NCBI RefSeq assembly: GCF_012933505.1
Contig: NZ_JABBNB010000030.1
Span: forward strand, 23,546 to 87,545
DNA length: 64,000 nucleotides
Direction of reading: 5' to 3'
Origin: Gordonia asplenii
GTDB lineage: Bacteria > Actinomycetota > Actinomycetes > Mycobacteriales > Mycobacteriaceae
Shown here: piece after piece, positions 50,733 through 58,897 of the stretch
How positions within the stretch are numbered: position 1 is the first letter of the stretch
How the letters are laid out: the number at the start of each line of letters is the position of its first letter
Program-made: the position numbers and the translations under genes
The notes under the pieces: generated by a model
Told to the model about the DNA's origin: nothing
Database searches by the model: none
The model's input: only the letters and a program-made list of their open reading frames with translations

Positions 50733-51707
50733 GTGACCAATCCAGCGATACTCAGCAGCCTCGATCCCGGCGGACATCGACCGTCGGTGACGATCAGTCA
50801 GGCCGGTGACCGCCAAGTGCTCATCGAATACGGCGCGATGAGCGTCGACGTCGGGCTGAACTTCCGGGTTCAGGCACTGTCCCAGATTCTGCGAGACGCG
50901 CCGATCCACGGCGTCGTCGCGGCGGCGCCCGGCTTCCGTTCGCTGCTGATCACTTTCGACCCCGGCGAAATCAGCAGGGCCAGACTGATTTCCGAGCTCA
51001 ACAACCGCGAATTGTCGGCGCCAGACCAGAATTCGCTGGTATTGCCGAGCCGACTGCTGACCTTGCCGATCGCCTTCGACGACGAGATGACGCGCGAAGC
51101 GGTCAACCGCTATCGGCAGACGACGCGCCCCGACGCACCGAATGTCTCCGACGGTGACAACATCGATTACATCGTGCGCTACAACGGTTTTGCCGACCGT
51201 GACGAGTTCATCGCCACCTTCCTCGACGCCACCTGGTGGTGCGCCTTCATGGGCTACTTCCCGGGTCTGCCATCGCTGTTCTCCCTCGACCCGCGCACGC
51301 AGATCTCGGTCCCGAAGTACAACCCGGCGCGGATGTGGACCGCGGAGGGCGCCGTCGGGATCGGCGGACCGTGCGTCGTGCTGTATCCGATGGAGGTGCC
51401 GGGCAGCTATCAACTCTTCGGGCGGACGCTGCCGCTGCATCTGAGCCACCGGCCCGACGATCCCGACATCACCCCGCACGACCGCCACCTGTTCCGGCCG
51501 GGTGATCGGGTTCGGTTCAAGCAGGTCACCGAGGCGGAGCTGATGGAGTTGCGACTGCAAGCCGTCGAAGGCCGGTACCGGCATGCCGTCGTCGACGAGG
51601 ATTTCGTGGTCGCCGAGCATGTCGATCGGGTGCGACGCTACGACGCCGAGTCCGTGGAGATCCGCGAAATACGCACCGCTGCAGCGTCTTCGGTGGCTAT
51701 CCCATGA
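50733..51707 (+). CDS. 5-oxoprolinase subunit B family protein (second copy)
   Basis: 324 residues of the PxpB/allophanate hydrolase subunit 1 family: DRQVLIEYGAMSVDVGLNFRVQAL at the N-terminus, FMGYFPGLPSLFSLDPRTQISVPK and the signature VGIGGPCVVLYPMEVPGSYQLFGRT, then FRPGDRVRFKQV. In PxpABC, B and C form the ATP-dependent lactam-activating complex. GTG 50733 with CTGGAG upstream is preferred over ATG 50700, which has none. It overlaps the following pxpC-type gene by 4 bp. Confidence 0.87.
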   Translation: MTNPAILSSLDPGGHRPSVTISQAGDRQVLIEYGAMSVDVGLNFRVQALSQILRDAPIHGVVAAAPGFRSLLITFDPGEISRARLISELNNRELSAPDQNSLVLPSRLLTLPIAFDDEMTREAVNRYRQTTRPDAPNVSDGDNIDYIVRYNGFADRDEFIATFLDATWWCAFMGYFPGLPSLFSLDPRTQISVPKYNPARMWTAEGAVGIGGPCVVLYPMEVPGSYQLFGRTLPLHLSHRPDDPDITPHDRHLFRPGDRVRFKQVTEAELMELRLQAVEGRYRHAVVDEDFVVAEHVDRVRRYDAESVEIREIRTAAASSVAIP

Positions 51708-52693
51708 GCGCCTCAGCATTCGAGGTGGTCGATCCCGGCCTGCAGACGACGGTGCAGTCGTATCCGGGGCGCGTCGGGTTGACGGCGGACGGCTATTTTC
51801 CCGCCGGCCCGATGGATCAGCGAACGTTCCGGGCGGCCAATGCGTTGGTCGGCAACCCGGCGTCGGCGGCGGGGCTGGAGATCCCGAAGCTCGCGCTCAC
51901 TCTCGTGGCGCTGACAGACATCCAGATCGCGGTGTGCGCGCCCGACGGGGTCACGGTACGCGTCGACTCGGCGACTGTTCCGACGTGGCAGACGGTGTTG
52001 GTGCCGGTCGGGGCGACGGTCCGCGTCGACGGTTCCGGTGCCGTCGGATACCGCTCCTACCTGGCGGTTCGCGGTGGCATCGACGTGCGGCCGGTCTACG
52101 GTTCGACGACGACGTCGTTGATCGCGGGAATCGGCGGCATCGAGGGTCGTGCGTTGGTGCGCGGAGACGTGATCAGTGCCGTCCCGGCGTCGTCGACGAC
52201 GCCGCGCCGTCTTCCCGAGGCCCTGCGACCACGGTTCACCACCGACTGGGAGCTGGAAATCGTCGCGGGGCCGCATTGTTATCCCGACTATTTGACCGAG
52301 ACTGACTGGGCCGAGTTGGTGGGCACGACGTGGCGGGTGGACCTCAACTCCGACCGAGTAGCGACGCGCTTGCATCCGCATCGATTCGCGTGGGCGCATC
52401 CCGAAGTGACTGTCGCGGGCGGGCACCCGTCGAACGTGCTCGACCAGGCGTACCCGGTGGGCGCACTGCTCGCCACCGGCGACGTACTGACGATAATCGG
52501 CATGGAGGGCAACACTTCCGGCGGTTTCGCCGTGGTTGCGACAGTTCCGCGCTGTGCGCTGTGGAAGGTCGGGCAGGTGCGTCCGGGACGCGACACGATC
52601 CGCTTCCGCGAAGTGACCTATGCCGAGGCGCTGGCCCTCGACGAACGGTTGGAATTCGAGCTGGATCCGCGGAGGTTGGGCGCCGTTCGGTGA
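51704..52693 (+). CDS. 5-oxoprolinase subunit C / biotin-dependent carboxyltransferase family (second copy)
   Basis: 329 residues of the PxpC family: FEVVDPGLQTTVQSYPGRVG at the start, GYFPAGPMDQRTFRAANALVGNP, the IDVRPVYGSTTTSLIAGIGG segment, and the C-terminal GMEGNTSGGFAVVATVP. Annotated widely as biotin-dependent carboxyltransferase or urea amidolyase-like because of its similarity to urea carboxylase regions. It is coupled to the upstream pxpB by ATGA. It converges on the other pxpC at 52895, with a 201-bp spacer. Confidence 0.87.
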   Translation: MSASAFEVVDPGLQTTVQSYPGRVGLTADGYFPAGPMDQRTFRAANALVGNPASAAGLEIPKLALTLVALTDIQIAVCAPDGVTVRVDSATVPTWQTVLVPVGATVRVDGSGAVGYRSYLAVRGGIDVRPVYGSTTTSLIAGIGGIEGRALVRGDVISAVPASSTTPRRLPEALRPRFTTDWELEIVAGPHCYPDYLTETDWAELVGTTWRVDLNSDRVATRLHPHRFAWAHPEVTVAGGHPSNVLDQAYPVGALLATGDVLTIIGMEGNTSGGFAVVATVPRCALWKVGQVRPGRDTIRFREVTYAEALALDERLEFELDPRRLGAVR

Positions 52694-52790
52694 GGGGCTG
52701 ATTGCAATCGGTCCGGTCAGGTGTGGCGAGGGGCGGGCTCCCTCGGCCACGGTGTGGGGACGGATTGCAATCAGCCGAGCGACCACGGTG
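52692..52790. repeat. Single copy related to the 104-bp repeat, with two GATTGCAATC palindromes
   Basis: GATTGCAATC occurs at 52700-52709 and 52763-52772, framing GGCGAGGGGCGGGCTCCC and GTGTGGGGACG. The order and spacing parallel the 104-bp units at 28018-28312 (GATTACAA, GGGACCCGCTCCC, GGGGCAGATT). It lies in a convergent spacer, as at 28 kb, suggesting a shared terminator-like role. Confidence 0.6.
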
Positions 52791-52894
52791 GACGCGCAGC
52801 GCGGGGCCCTGTTCTGCCCAATTGCCAGGGTCGACGCCACCCCATCGGCAGCGCGCCTGCTCGGGGAGCGAGGGAAGCAGAGGCCGCTCGACCT

Positions 52895-53860
52895 CTACCC
52901 CATCTTTTCGGCCGCCGCTGCGAGCCGGCGTCGCCGTTCGGCTCTCGCGGCTACGGCCTCGTCGAGCGTCACCGCGGTCAGTTTCGTGATCGTCGACGGT
53001 GCCGACTGGCCTACCAGGTCCATGTCGGTGCTGATGACCGTCCCGACCATCGCGTAGCCTCCGCCGCTGACGGCGTCGCGGTGCAGGATGATGGGTTCGG
53101 AGCCGCTGGGGATCTGGATGGACCCGATCGGATAGCCGGCGTCGACGATGTTCGACGGATCCGACCCCGCCCCGAAGGGCTGTTCGCGTTCGACGAAGTC
53201 GAGTTTCGGTCCGGCGTAGCGGAATCCGGTGCGGTCGGCGACGGGCGTGAGCCCCCATTCGGCGCTGAGCAACGTATCCCGGGCACCATCGGTGAGCCGA
53301 TAGTCGTAGAGGCCCAACACAATTCGCAGTTCGACCGCCTTGCCCAACGCGGGCCGCAGCTTCTCCTCCACCCGACGATGCCGGTAGCTCGACGCCGGGC
53401 CGGTCGGCAGCACGTCACCCGCGACGAGCGGCCGTCCGTGGAGACCGCCCAATGCGCCCAGCGTGTAGGTGGACCGCGAGCCGAGTACCGGCGGGACGTC
53501 GAAGCCGCCGGACACCGCGATGTAGAGTCGCGCACCTGCCTCGATGAAGCCGAAGGAGAGCACGTCGTCGGCGTGCACCGGGATGGACTCCCACGACGCC
53601 ATCTCCTCGCCGTTGATCAGAACCTTGGCCCGGCCACCGGTGACCGCGACGGTCGTCGACGACGTGAAGCGCAGCTTGGGCCCGAGGTAGGGCGCCTCCA
53701 GCACGGCTGCGTCAATCGGGTTGCCCACCAACAGGTTCGCCATCATCGCCGACGATTGGTCGAGCGCCCCCGACGGCGGTATTCCGACGTTGTAGGCGCC
53801 CGAGCGGCCGCGGTCCTGAACGCTTGTCGCCAGACCCGGTTCGATCACGTCAACGGACAT
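52895..53860 (-). CDS. 5-oxoprolinase subunit C / biotin-dependent carboxyltransferase family
   Basis: 321 residues of the PxpC family: MSVDVIEPGLATSVQDRGRSGAYNVGIPPSG at the N-terminus, ALDQSSAMMANLLVGNP, the segment GGFDVPPVLGSRSTYTLGALGG, and the C-terminal GYAMVGTVISTDMDLVGQ. It is the last gene of the monooxygenase operon, overlapping the upstream pxpB-type gene by 11 bp. With PxpA, PxpB, biotin carboxylase and carrier it should form an ATP-dependent lactam-hydrolysing or carboxylating complex (family knowledge plus inference). Confidence 0.88.
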   Translation of the reverse strand: MSVDVIEPGLATSVQDRGRSGAYNVGIPPSGALDQSSAMMANLLVGNPIDAAVLEAPYLGPKLRFTSSTTVAVTGGRAKVLINGEEMASWESIPVHADDVLSFGFIEAGARLYIAVSGGFDVPPVLGSRSTYTLGALGGLHGRPLVAGDVLPTGPASSYRHRRVEEKLRPALGKAVELRIVLGLYDYRLTDGARDTLLSAEWGLTPVADRTGFRYAGPKLDFVEREQPFGAGSDPSNIVDAGYPIGSIQIPSGSEPIILHRDAVSGGGYAMVGTVISTDMDLVGQSAPSTITKLTAVTLDEAVAARAERRRRLAAAAEKMG

Positions 53861-54770
53861 CGAGGGCTCCTAGAAGTCGGGTGTTGTAGCCGTCGGGGTC
53901 GGCCAGGAATTCGTCTAGCGCGAAGTCGACCTGCGCGATGCGGTAGACGTCGTCGCCGCGCTCGGCGGCGGCCGCCAACTCGCGGTACTCGGCCTCGCCG
54001 ACGGGGCGGAACTTGACGATGTCACCGGGCCGAAACAGCACCATCGACTCGGCGAACACCCCGTGCTCCTGCGCGGGATCGAAGATCGGCAGCGGGGTCA
54101 GCCCGAACATCTGGTAGCCGCCGGCCCCCTTCACCGAATAGATGCAGGCGAAGCAACCACCATGTCCCACAGTCAATTTCGGCGTCTCGGTACGCGGCCG
54201 CAAGTACTTGGGGAGTTCGATCTGCAACTGCAGATCGGTCATCTGGAACATGAACGGCAGCCCGGCGACGAAGCCGACCATCGACACCATCCACGGCGTC
54301 GCGCTGTGGCGCTGCACGAACTCGTCGACGGTGTCCAGTCCGAGTTCGGCCATCGCATACTCGAGGTCGTTGCCCTCGGGCCGCTGGTGGCGGTCGCGGA
54401 ATTTCGCTCCGACTTCGTTGGTGTAGGGGTCGTCATACCAGACCGGGATCTCCAGGATTCGCGTCGAGATCGACGGATTCTCCGTCTGCGCCACGTCGGC
54501 TTCGATCGCCCGCACGACGGCCTCTAACTCGCTGGGCGCCAACACATCCGGGTCGAATCGGATGAGCAGCGAGGCATTCGCCGGGCAGATGTCGAGGATG
54601 CCGTCGAGGTTGCGCTCGGCGAGCTGAGAGCTGATCGCTCCGGCCCGGAAGAACGCCGCCAACGACATCGCTTCGGCGATCTGCACGACGAGGTGCTCGT
54701 CGGCGCCCCAGGAGTAGCGAGCCTCGCCCAGCGGCGCCGGCGCCAATTGCGGTGCCGCCTGACCACTCAT
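53850..54770 (-). CDS. 5-oxoprolinase subunit B family protein
   Basis: 306 residues of the PxpB/AHS1 family: RYSWGADEHLVVQIAEAMSL, LRILEIPVWYDD-type beta region (RILEIPVWYDDPYTNEVG), FVAGLPFMFQMTDLQLQIELPK, and VKGAGGYQMFGLTPLPIF. A Cys-containing loop GHGGCFACIYS replaces the Pro-rich loop of the plus-strand paralogue. ATG 54770 overlaps the stop of the biotin carboxylase gene by one base (TGATG). Partner of the downstream PxpC-type protein. Confidence 0.88.
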   Translation of the reverse strand: MSGQAAPQLAPAPLGEARYSWGADEHLVVQIAEAMSLAAFFRAGAISSQLAERNLDGILDICPANASLLIRFDPDVLAPSELEAVVRAIEADVAQTENPSISTRILEIPVWYDDPYTNEVGAKFRDRHQRPEGNDLEYAMAELGLDTVDEFVQRHSATPWMVSMVGFVAGLPFMFQMTDLQLQIELPKYLRPRTETPKLTVGHGGCFACIYSVKGAGGYQMFGLTPLPIFDPAQEHGVFAESMVLFRPGDIVKFRPVGEAEYRELAAAAERGDDVYRIAQVDFALDEFLADPDGYNTRLLGALDVR

Positions 54771-56137
54771 CACGCTGCTCCTGCCTTCAGTGCGGCTTGC
54801 TCGGTCATCCAGGCCTCCAGCCACGTGGTGTGGAAGTCGCGAGCGGCGAATTCATCTGTGCGCAAGATTGATTCGACGAATCCCGCGGTTGTCACGATGC
54901 CCTCGATCTGCAGCTCCGTCAATGCCCGCAGCATCCGAGCCAGCGCTGTCGGCCGATCGGCGCCCCACACGATGATCTTGCCGAGCATCGAATCGTAGTA
55001 GGGGCTCACCACCGACCCGGTCTTGACTCCGCTGTCGATCCGCACGAACGGTCCACCCGGCATGTCGCAGCGGCTGATGGTTCCGGGACTCGGAAAGAAG
55101 TTCATCTCCGGATTCTCGGCGTTGAGCCGGATCTCGATGGCGTGGCCGTTGGGCACCAGGGAGCCCTGGAGCAGCGACATGGGCTCTCCGGCCGCCACCT
55201 GCAGTTGCTCCGCGACCAAGTCGCGTTGATAGACCATCTCCGTGACCGGATGTTCCACCTGGATGCGGGTGTTCATCTCGATGAAGTAGTAGTCGACGCG
55301 CTCTTCGTCGTATAGGAATTCGACGGTGCCCGCGCCGCGATACCGCACGCTCGACGTCAATCGAACTGCCGCGGAAGATATTTCATCGACGATGTGCGCG
55401 GGCAGGCCGAGGTCACCCGCCTCCTCGACGACCTTCTGCCTGCGCCGCTGCATCGAGCAGTCCCGCAAGCCGAGGTGCACCGCGCGCTCACCGTCGCCGA
55501 ACACCTGCACCTCGATGTGACGAGCCCGAGGGACGAAGCGCTCGACATACACCGCCGCGCTTCCGAACGCCGTGCGGGCTTCGGCCTGCGCCGTGGAGAT
55601 CGCCGCCGCCAGGTCTTCCGCGGAGTCGACGATCCGAATGCCGCGTCCACCGCCGCCGGCGGCTGCCTTGATGGCGAGCGGATAGCCGATCTCCGCGGCG
55701 ACCTCCACCGCCTCCGCGACGCCGCTGATCTCACCCGCCGACCCGGGAACCGTCCGCACTCCGGCTGCGGCCGCGGTCTTTCGCGCCGCCACCTTGTCGC
55801 CCATCTCCCGGATGGCCTGCGGGGCCGGTCCCACCCAAGTGGCTCCGGCATCGATCACCGCTTGCGCGAAATCGGCGTTCTCCGAAAGGAATCCATACCC
55901 GGGGTGGACGGCGTCGGCGCCGCTGCTGCGGATCGCTCCGATCACAGCGTCGACGTTGAGGTAGCTGGCCGGCGCCGGTGCCGGTCCGACGAGTACCGCC
56001 TCGTCGGCCACCCGGACGTGCTCGGCCCGCTCGTCGGCGTCACTGTAGATCGCCACCGTGGCGATACCCAATTCCCTTGCGGCACGGGCGATTCTGACCG
56101 CGATCTCGCCACGGTTGGCGATGAGTAGTTTACGCAT
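54770..56137 (-). CDS. Biotin carboxylase (AccC-type) of the lactamase module
   Basis: 455 residues, a complete ATP-grasp biotin carboxylase: N-terminal MRKLLIANRGEIAVRIARAA, GYGFLSENADFAQAV, ATP-binding AAAGGGGRGIRIV, catalytic EMNTRIQVEHPVTEMVY, and a C-terminal lid domain. It carboxylates the biotin on the neighbouring carrier protein using ATP and bicarbonate. Its place between the carrier gene and pxpBC, with no acetyl-CoA carboxyltransferase nearby, indicates a dedicated role in this pathway instead of fatty acid synthesis (inference). AGGAAG precedes the ATG. Confidence 0.93.
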   Translation of the reverse strand: MRKLLIANRGEIAVRIARAARELGIATVAIYSDADERAEHVRVADEAVLVGPAPAPASYLNVDAVIGAIRSSGADAVHPGYGFLSENADFAQAVIDAGATWVGPAPQAIREMGDKVAARKTAAAAGVRTVPGSAGEISGVAEAVEVAAEIGYPLAIKAAAGGGGRGIRIVDSAEDLAAAISTAQAEARTAFGSAAVYVERFVPRARHIEVQVFGDGERAVHLGLRDCSMQRRRQKVVEEAGDLGLPAHIVDEISSAAVRLTSSVRYRGAGTVEFLYDEERVDYYFIEMNTRIQVEHPVTEMVYQRDLVAEQLQVAAGEPMSLLQGSLVPNGHAIEIRLNAENPEMNFFPSPGTISRCDMPGGPFVRIDSGVKTGSVVSPYYDSMLGKIIVWGADRPTALARMLRALTELQIEGIVTTAGFVESILRTDEFAARDFHTTWLEAWMTEQAALKAGAA

Positions 56138-56148
56138 GACGATGCTTC

Positions 56149-56394
56149 CTAATCGGTTTCGATGATCGCGACCACGTCGCCTGGCGAGAGCATGGCGTTG
56201 TCGTCGACGGCGAACTCGGCGAGCACACCATCGGCACCGGCCTTGACGTCGGTGAACTGTTTCATGATCTCCACCAGACCGACGGTCTGATCGGCGGTGA
56301 CGGTGGCTCCGACCTGGACGAAGGGCGGCTCTCCCGGTGCGGGCGAGCGATAGAACACCCCCGGAAGCGGCGAAGCGATCTGGTGTTGCGCCAT
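56149..56394 (-). CDS. Biotin carboxyl carrier protein of the lactamase module
   Basis: 81 residues, a stand-alone biotinyl domain: IASPLPGVFYRSPAPGEPPFVQVGATV leading to VEIMKQFTDVKA, with biotin attached at Lys45. The motif is EIMK, not the common EAMKM, as in carriers found with LamB/YcsF and PxpBC genes. ATG 56394 gives the usual short form without an N-terminal Ala/Pro linker. It lies 11 bp before the biotin carboxylase gene. Confidence 0.92.
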   Translation of the reverse strand: MAQHQIASPLPGVFYRSPAPGEPPFVQVGATVTADQTVGLVEIMKQFTDVKAGADGVLAEFAVDDNAMLSPGDVVAIIETD

Positions 56395-56446
56395 AGCGAT
56401 GTGGCCTTTCAAGCGTTGGGCTGGAACGTTGTTGACGATCAGCGGC

Positions 56447-57175
56447 TCAAGCCGCCGCGCCGACCGACGACAGCACCGCACGAACCGCGGTGGCGATCTC
56501 GACGGCGTTGGGGGTGTCGGAGTGAACGCAGATCGAGTCGACCCGGATCGGGAACTCCTCACCGGTCACCGCGGTCGCGATACCGTCGGTGAGTGCCCGA
56601 CGCGCGCGTTCGATCGCTTCGTCGACCGGGGTGGCGTGGGGGCGTCGGGCGACGATGAGCCCGCCGTCCGCGGTGTACTTCAGGTCGACGTAGAACTCCG
56701 CGACGAACGGCACGCCGAGCTTGTTCGCGGCCTTCTCGTGCTCGGAGTTGGGGATGCCGAAGACCGGGACTCCGTAGTCGCCGGCGACGGCGGTGATCGC
56801 TTCGGCGAGTTCGGCGTCACGGGCAGCCATTCCGTACAGCGATCCGTGCGGCTTGATGTGATCGAGTTGTGCGCCTTGGGCTTTGAGGAATCCAACGAGC
56901 GCGCCGACCTGGTAGCGGACGATGTCGGCGGCCTCGTCGGGGAACAGCTTCATCTCGCGTCTGCCGAAGCCGACGAGATCCGGCAGCCCGGGATGCGCGC
57001 CGACGGTCACGCCGCCGGCGAGCGCCTTCTCCACCGTCTCGCGGATCCCGGTGGGATCACCCGCGTGGAATCCGCACGCCACGTTGGCGGTATCGATCAA
57101 CGCGACCAGCGCGTCGTCGTTGCCGAAGGAATGGATGCCGAAGGCCTCGCCCATATCGGAGTTAAGGGACACCAT
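56447..57175 (-). CDS. pxpA: LamB/YcsF family 5-oxoprolinase subunit A-like protein
   Basis: 242 residues of the LamB/YcsF (PxpA) family: SLNSDMGEAFGIHSFGNDDALVAL, IDTANVACGFHAGDPTGIRETV, VGAHPGLPDLVGFGRREM, DHIKPHGSLYGMAA, and the C-terminal DSICVHSDTPNAVEIA. PxpA hydrolyses the phosphorylated or otherwise activated lactam ring in 5-oxoproline utilisation. Conserved His and Asp residues of the barrel (NSDMGE, CGFHAGD, GAHPG, KPHG) are all intact, so it should be active. GAGGTG precedes the ATG. Confidence 0.92.
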   Translation of the reverse strand: MVSLNSDMGEAFGIHSFGNDDALVALIDTANVACGFHAGDPTGIRETVEKALAGGVTVGAHPGLPDLVGFGRREMKLFPDEAADIVRYQVGALVGFLKAQGAQLDHIKPHGSLYGMAARDAELAEAITAVAGDYGVPVFGIPNSEHEKAANKLGVPFVAEFYVDLKYTADGGLIVARRPHATPVDEAIERARRALTDGIATAVTGEEFPIRVDSICVHSDTPNAVEIATAVRAVLSSVGAAA

Positions 57176-57228
57176 GATCTTTCACCTCTTTGTGTTCGAC
57201 GCCCCAACGGGCATCGGTGGTCGGATGG

Positions 57229-57438
57229 TCATTTCGGGTCGTTTTCGTATTCGTAGAAGTCGCAGAACAACTTTCCGTTGCGTCCCCAGTCCTCCCGGGT
57301 CACGTCGGTGAAGATGAACTGGATGGTCTCCGGTTTGCAGTCGGCGATGCGCGCGATCTGCGGGGTCAGCGTCGCGACCAGCTCGCGTTTCTGTTCCAGG
57401 GTGCGACCGGGGAACCAGTCGATGCGGACGAAAGGCAT
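57229..57438 (-). CDS. 4-oxalocrotonate tautomerase family protein
   Basis: 69 residues beginning MPFVRIDWFPGRTLEQKRELV; Pro2 (Pro1 of the mature enzyme) is the catalytic imino base of the tautomerase superfamily. An Arg (R12) and the beta-hairpin QFIFTDVTREDWG follow. It interconverts enol/keto or lactim/lactam forms. No extradiol dioxygenase or meta-cleavage genes are nearby, so the classical 4-oxalocrotonate role is unlikely. Its position between the monooxygenase and lactamase genes suggests it acts on the hydroxylated ring product (inference). Confidence 0.87.
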   Translation of the reverse strand: MPFVRIDWFPGRTLEQKRELVATLTPQIARIADCKPETIQFIFTDVTREDWGRNGKLFCDFYEYENDPK

Positions 57439-57466
57439 TGTGGGAAACCTCTTTTCGCTGAGAAGC

Positions 57467-57802
57467 CTAGGAGTGCGCGACGCGCGGGGTGTCGCCGTCG
57501 GGGTCGACGAAGATGTCGTCGCCGTCCACCTTGACCGGAAATTTGGCCAGCTCGGCGTGCCCGGGGTTGATGCCCTTGCAGGTCGGCAGGTCGAACTGCC
57601 ACAGATGCGCCTTGCAGGTCAGCGAGTTGCCGACCAGTTCTCCCTCCACCAGTTCGATCTGCTGGTGGGGGCAGATCGCCTGTGTCGCAATGATTTCGCC
57701 GCCGTCGAGATGTGCGACGAGGATCTCTTTGTCGCCGACGGTGAAGGAGTCCATGTCGCCCTCCCACAGGTCGTCGAGATTGGTGACGAGTTCGAATGCC
57801 AT
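57467..57802 (-). CDS. Rieske ferredoxin component (TmoC-like)
   Basis: 111 residues, homologous to the T4MO ferredoxin TmoC: MAFELVTNLDDLWEGDMDSF, first cluster ligands Cys44-x-His46 (ICPHQQI), second Cys63-x2-His66 (CKAHLWQF), and a C-terminus GDTPRVAHS similar to TmoC KAHS. It carries a Rieske [2Fe-2S] cluster and passes electrons from the reductase to the diiron hydroxylase. It is placed after the reductase gene, not third as in tmo and iso operons. Confidence 0.93.
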   Translation of the reverse strand: MAFELVTNLDDLWEGDMDSFTVGDKEILVAHLDGGEIIATQAICPHQQIELVEGELVGNSLTCKAHLWQFDLPTCKGINPGHAELAKFPVKVDGDDIFVDPDGDTPRVAHS

Positions 57803-57810
57803 GAGAATTC

Positions 57811-58896
57811 CTAGAAGAATTTGTCGTAGTGGATGTTGTCGGTGGAGATGCCGAGATCGAGGACGAGCATGCGGACCACGGCGTCGGTCATCGGCGGTGG
57901 TCCGGCGACGTAGATCTCGCGGTCGGCGAGGTCGGGCAGCGAGTCGAAGCCGATGAGCTCGTGAATGTATCCGCGAGGGCCGGTCCAGCCGTCGTCGGCG
58001 GCATCCGCCGGCGTCGACACCGCCTCGACGAGCGTCGCCGAATGCAGTGCGGCACTGACCTCTTCGACGAATGCACCCGCGCACATGTCTTGCGCGCCGC
58101 GGCCTCCGTAGAAGAAGTCGAGCCGACGCCGGGCCGCGTCGGGGCGAGCCGCCAGACCACGCGCGACCGACACCATCGGCGCGAGTCCCGAGCCACCGGC
58201 CACCACCACGACGTCGCGCTCGGTCGAGCGCAGATGCGCGTGGCCGTACGGCCCGTCGATGGTGACGGTGTCACCTGGGGCCAGGCGGTCGACGAAGATC
58301 GGCGACACCGCACCGTTCGGTACCCGTTTGATCTGAAACTGCCAAACCCCCTGCGGGTTAGGCAGATTCGACATCGAATAGGCGCGTTCGAGTCGACGCG
58401 GCGCGTCGCCGGGCGACCCGTGGTGAACGGGAACGGCGTCGGCGCTGAGCATCGCGAACTGACCGGGCAGAAAGTCGGCGGGACCGTCGGTCCGCAGGGT
58501 GACCTCCCGCAGGTCGTGGGTGAGGCTCGCGACGTCGGTCACCTGCGCACGCAGGTGGCGGGGCGGGGTGTGCCCGTCGTACCACGCCTCGCCCGCCACG
58601 AGGGAGACCTCGCAATCGGTGAGCGGAATCGATTGGCAGCCAAGCATTTTGCCCTTGCGCTTGTCGCGGGGTGTCAGACCGGGGGCGTCGGGGTCGAGTT
58701 GGTGGACCGATCCGGAGCTCAGGGTGTACTTGCACGTTCCGCATCCGCCGCTGTTGCATTCGTAGGTCGCGGCGACCCCGGCCCGGAGGGCGGCACGCAG
58801 CAGGGTGTCGCCGGTGGGGCAGTCGAAGCTGCGTCCATCGTCGGTGGTCACCCGGTGACCGACCCGCGTGAGTGCCGCTCCGTCCAGGCTGGTCAT
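57811..58896 (-). CDS. NADH oxidoreductase component (TmoF-like)
   Basis: 361 residues. An N-terminal plant-type [2Fe-2S] ferredoxin domain (Cys47, Cys52, Cys55 in ECNSGGCGTC and Cys87 in MLGCQS) is followed by the FAD domain (RAYSMSNLP) and NAD domain (VVVAGGSGLAPMVSVARGL, ending YVAGPPPMTDAVVRML). It takes electrons from NADH for the monooxygenase. It is about 35 residues longer than T4MO TmoF, mostly between the cluster and FAD domains. ATG 58896 lies 1 bp after the beta-subunit stop. Confidence 0.92.
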   Translation of the reverse strand: MTSLDGAALTRVGHRVTTDDGRSFDCPTGDTLLRAALRAGVAATYECNSGGCGTCKYTLSSGSVHQLDPDAPGLTPRDKRKGKMLGCQSIPLTDCEVSLVAGEAWYDGHTPPRHLRAQVTDVASLTHDLREVTLRTDGPADFLPGQFAMLSADAVPVHHGSPGDAPRRLERAYSMSNLPNPQGVWQFQIKRVPNGAVSPIFVDRLAPGDTVTIDGPYGHAHLRSTERDVVVVAGGSGLAPMVSVARGLAARPDAARRRLDFFYGGRGAQDMCAGAFVEEVSAALHSATLVEAVSTPADAADDGWTGPRGYIHELIGFDSLPDLADREIYVAGPPPMTDAVVRMLVLDLGISTDNIHYDKFF

Positions 58897-58897
58897 C

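Noticed and set aside
54770..56394. Biotin carboxylase and carrier as housekeeping acetyl-CoA carboxylase
   Set aside because: No acetyl-CoA carboxyltransferase gene is adjacent, the carrier is a minimal EIMK type, and both genes are embedded between pxpA and pxpBC.
57229..57438. Tautomerase as evidence for a catechol meta-cleavage pathway
   Set aside because: No extradiol dioxygenase, hydrolase, hydratase or aldolase genes occur in the window, so the classical pathway is not supported.
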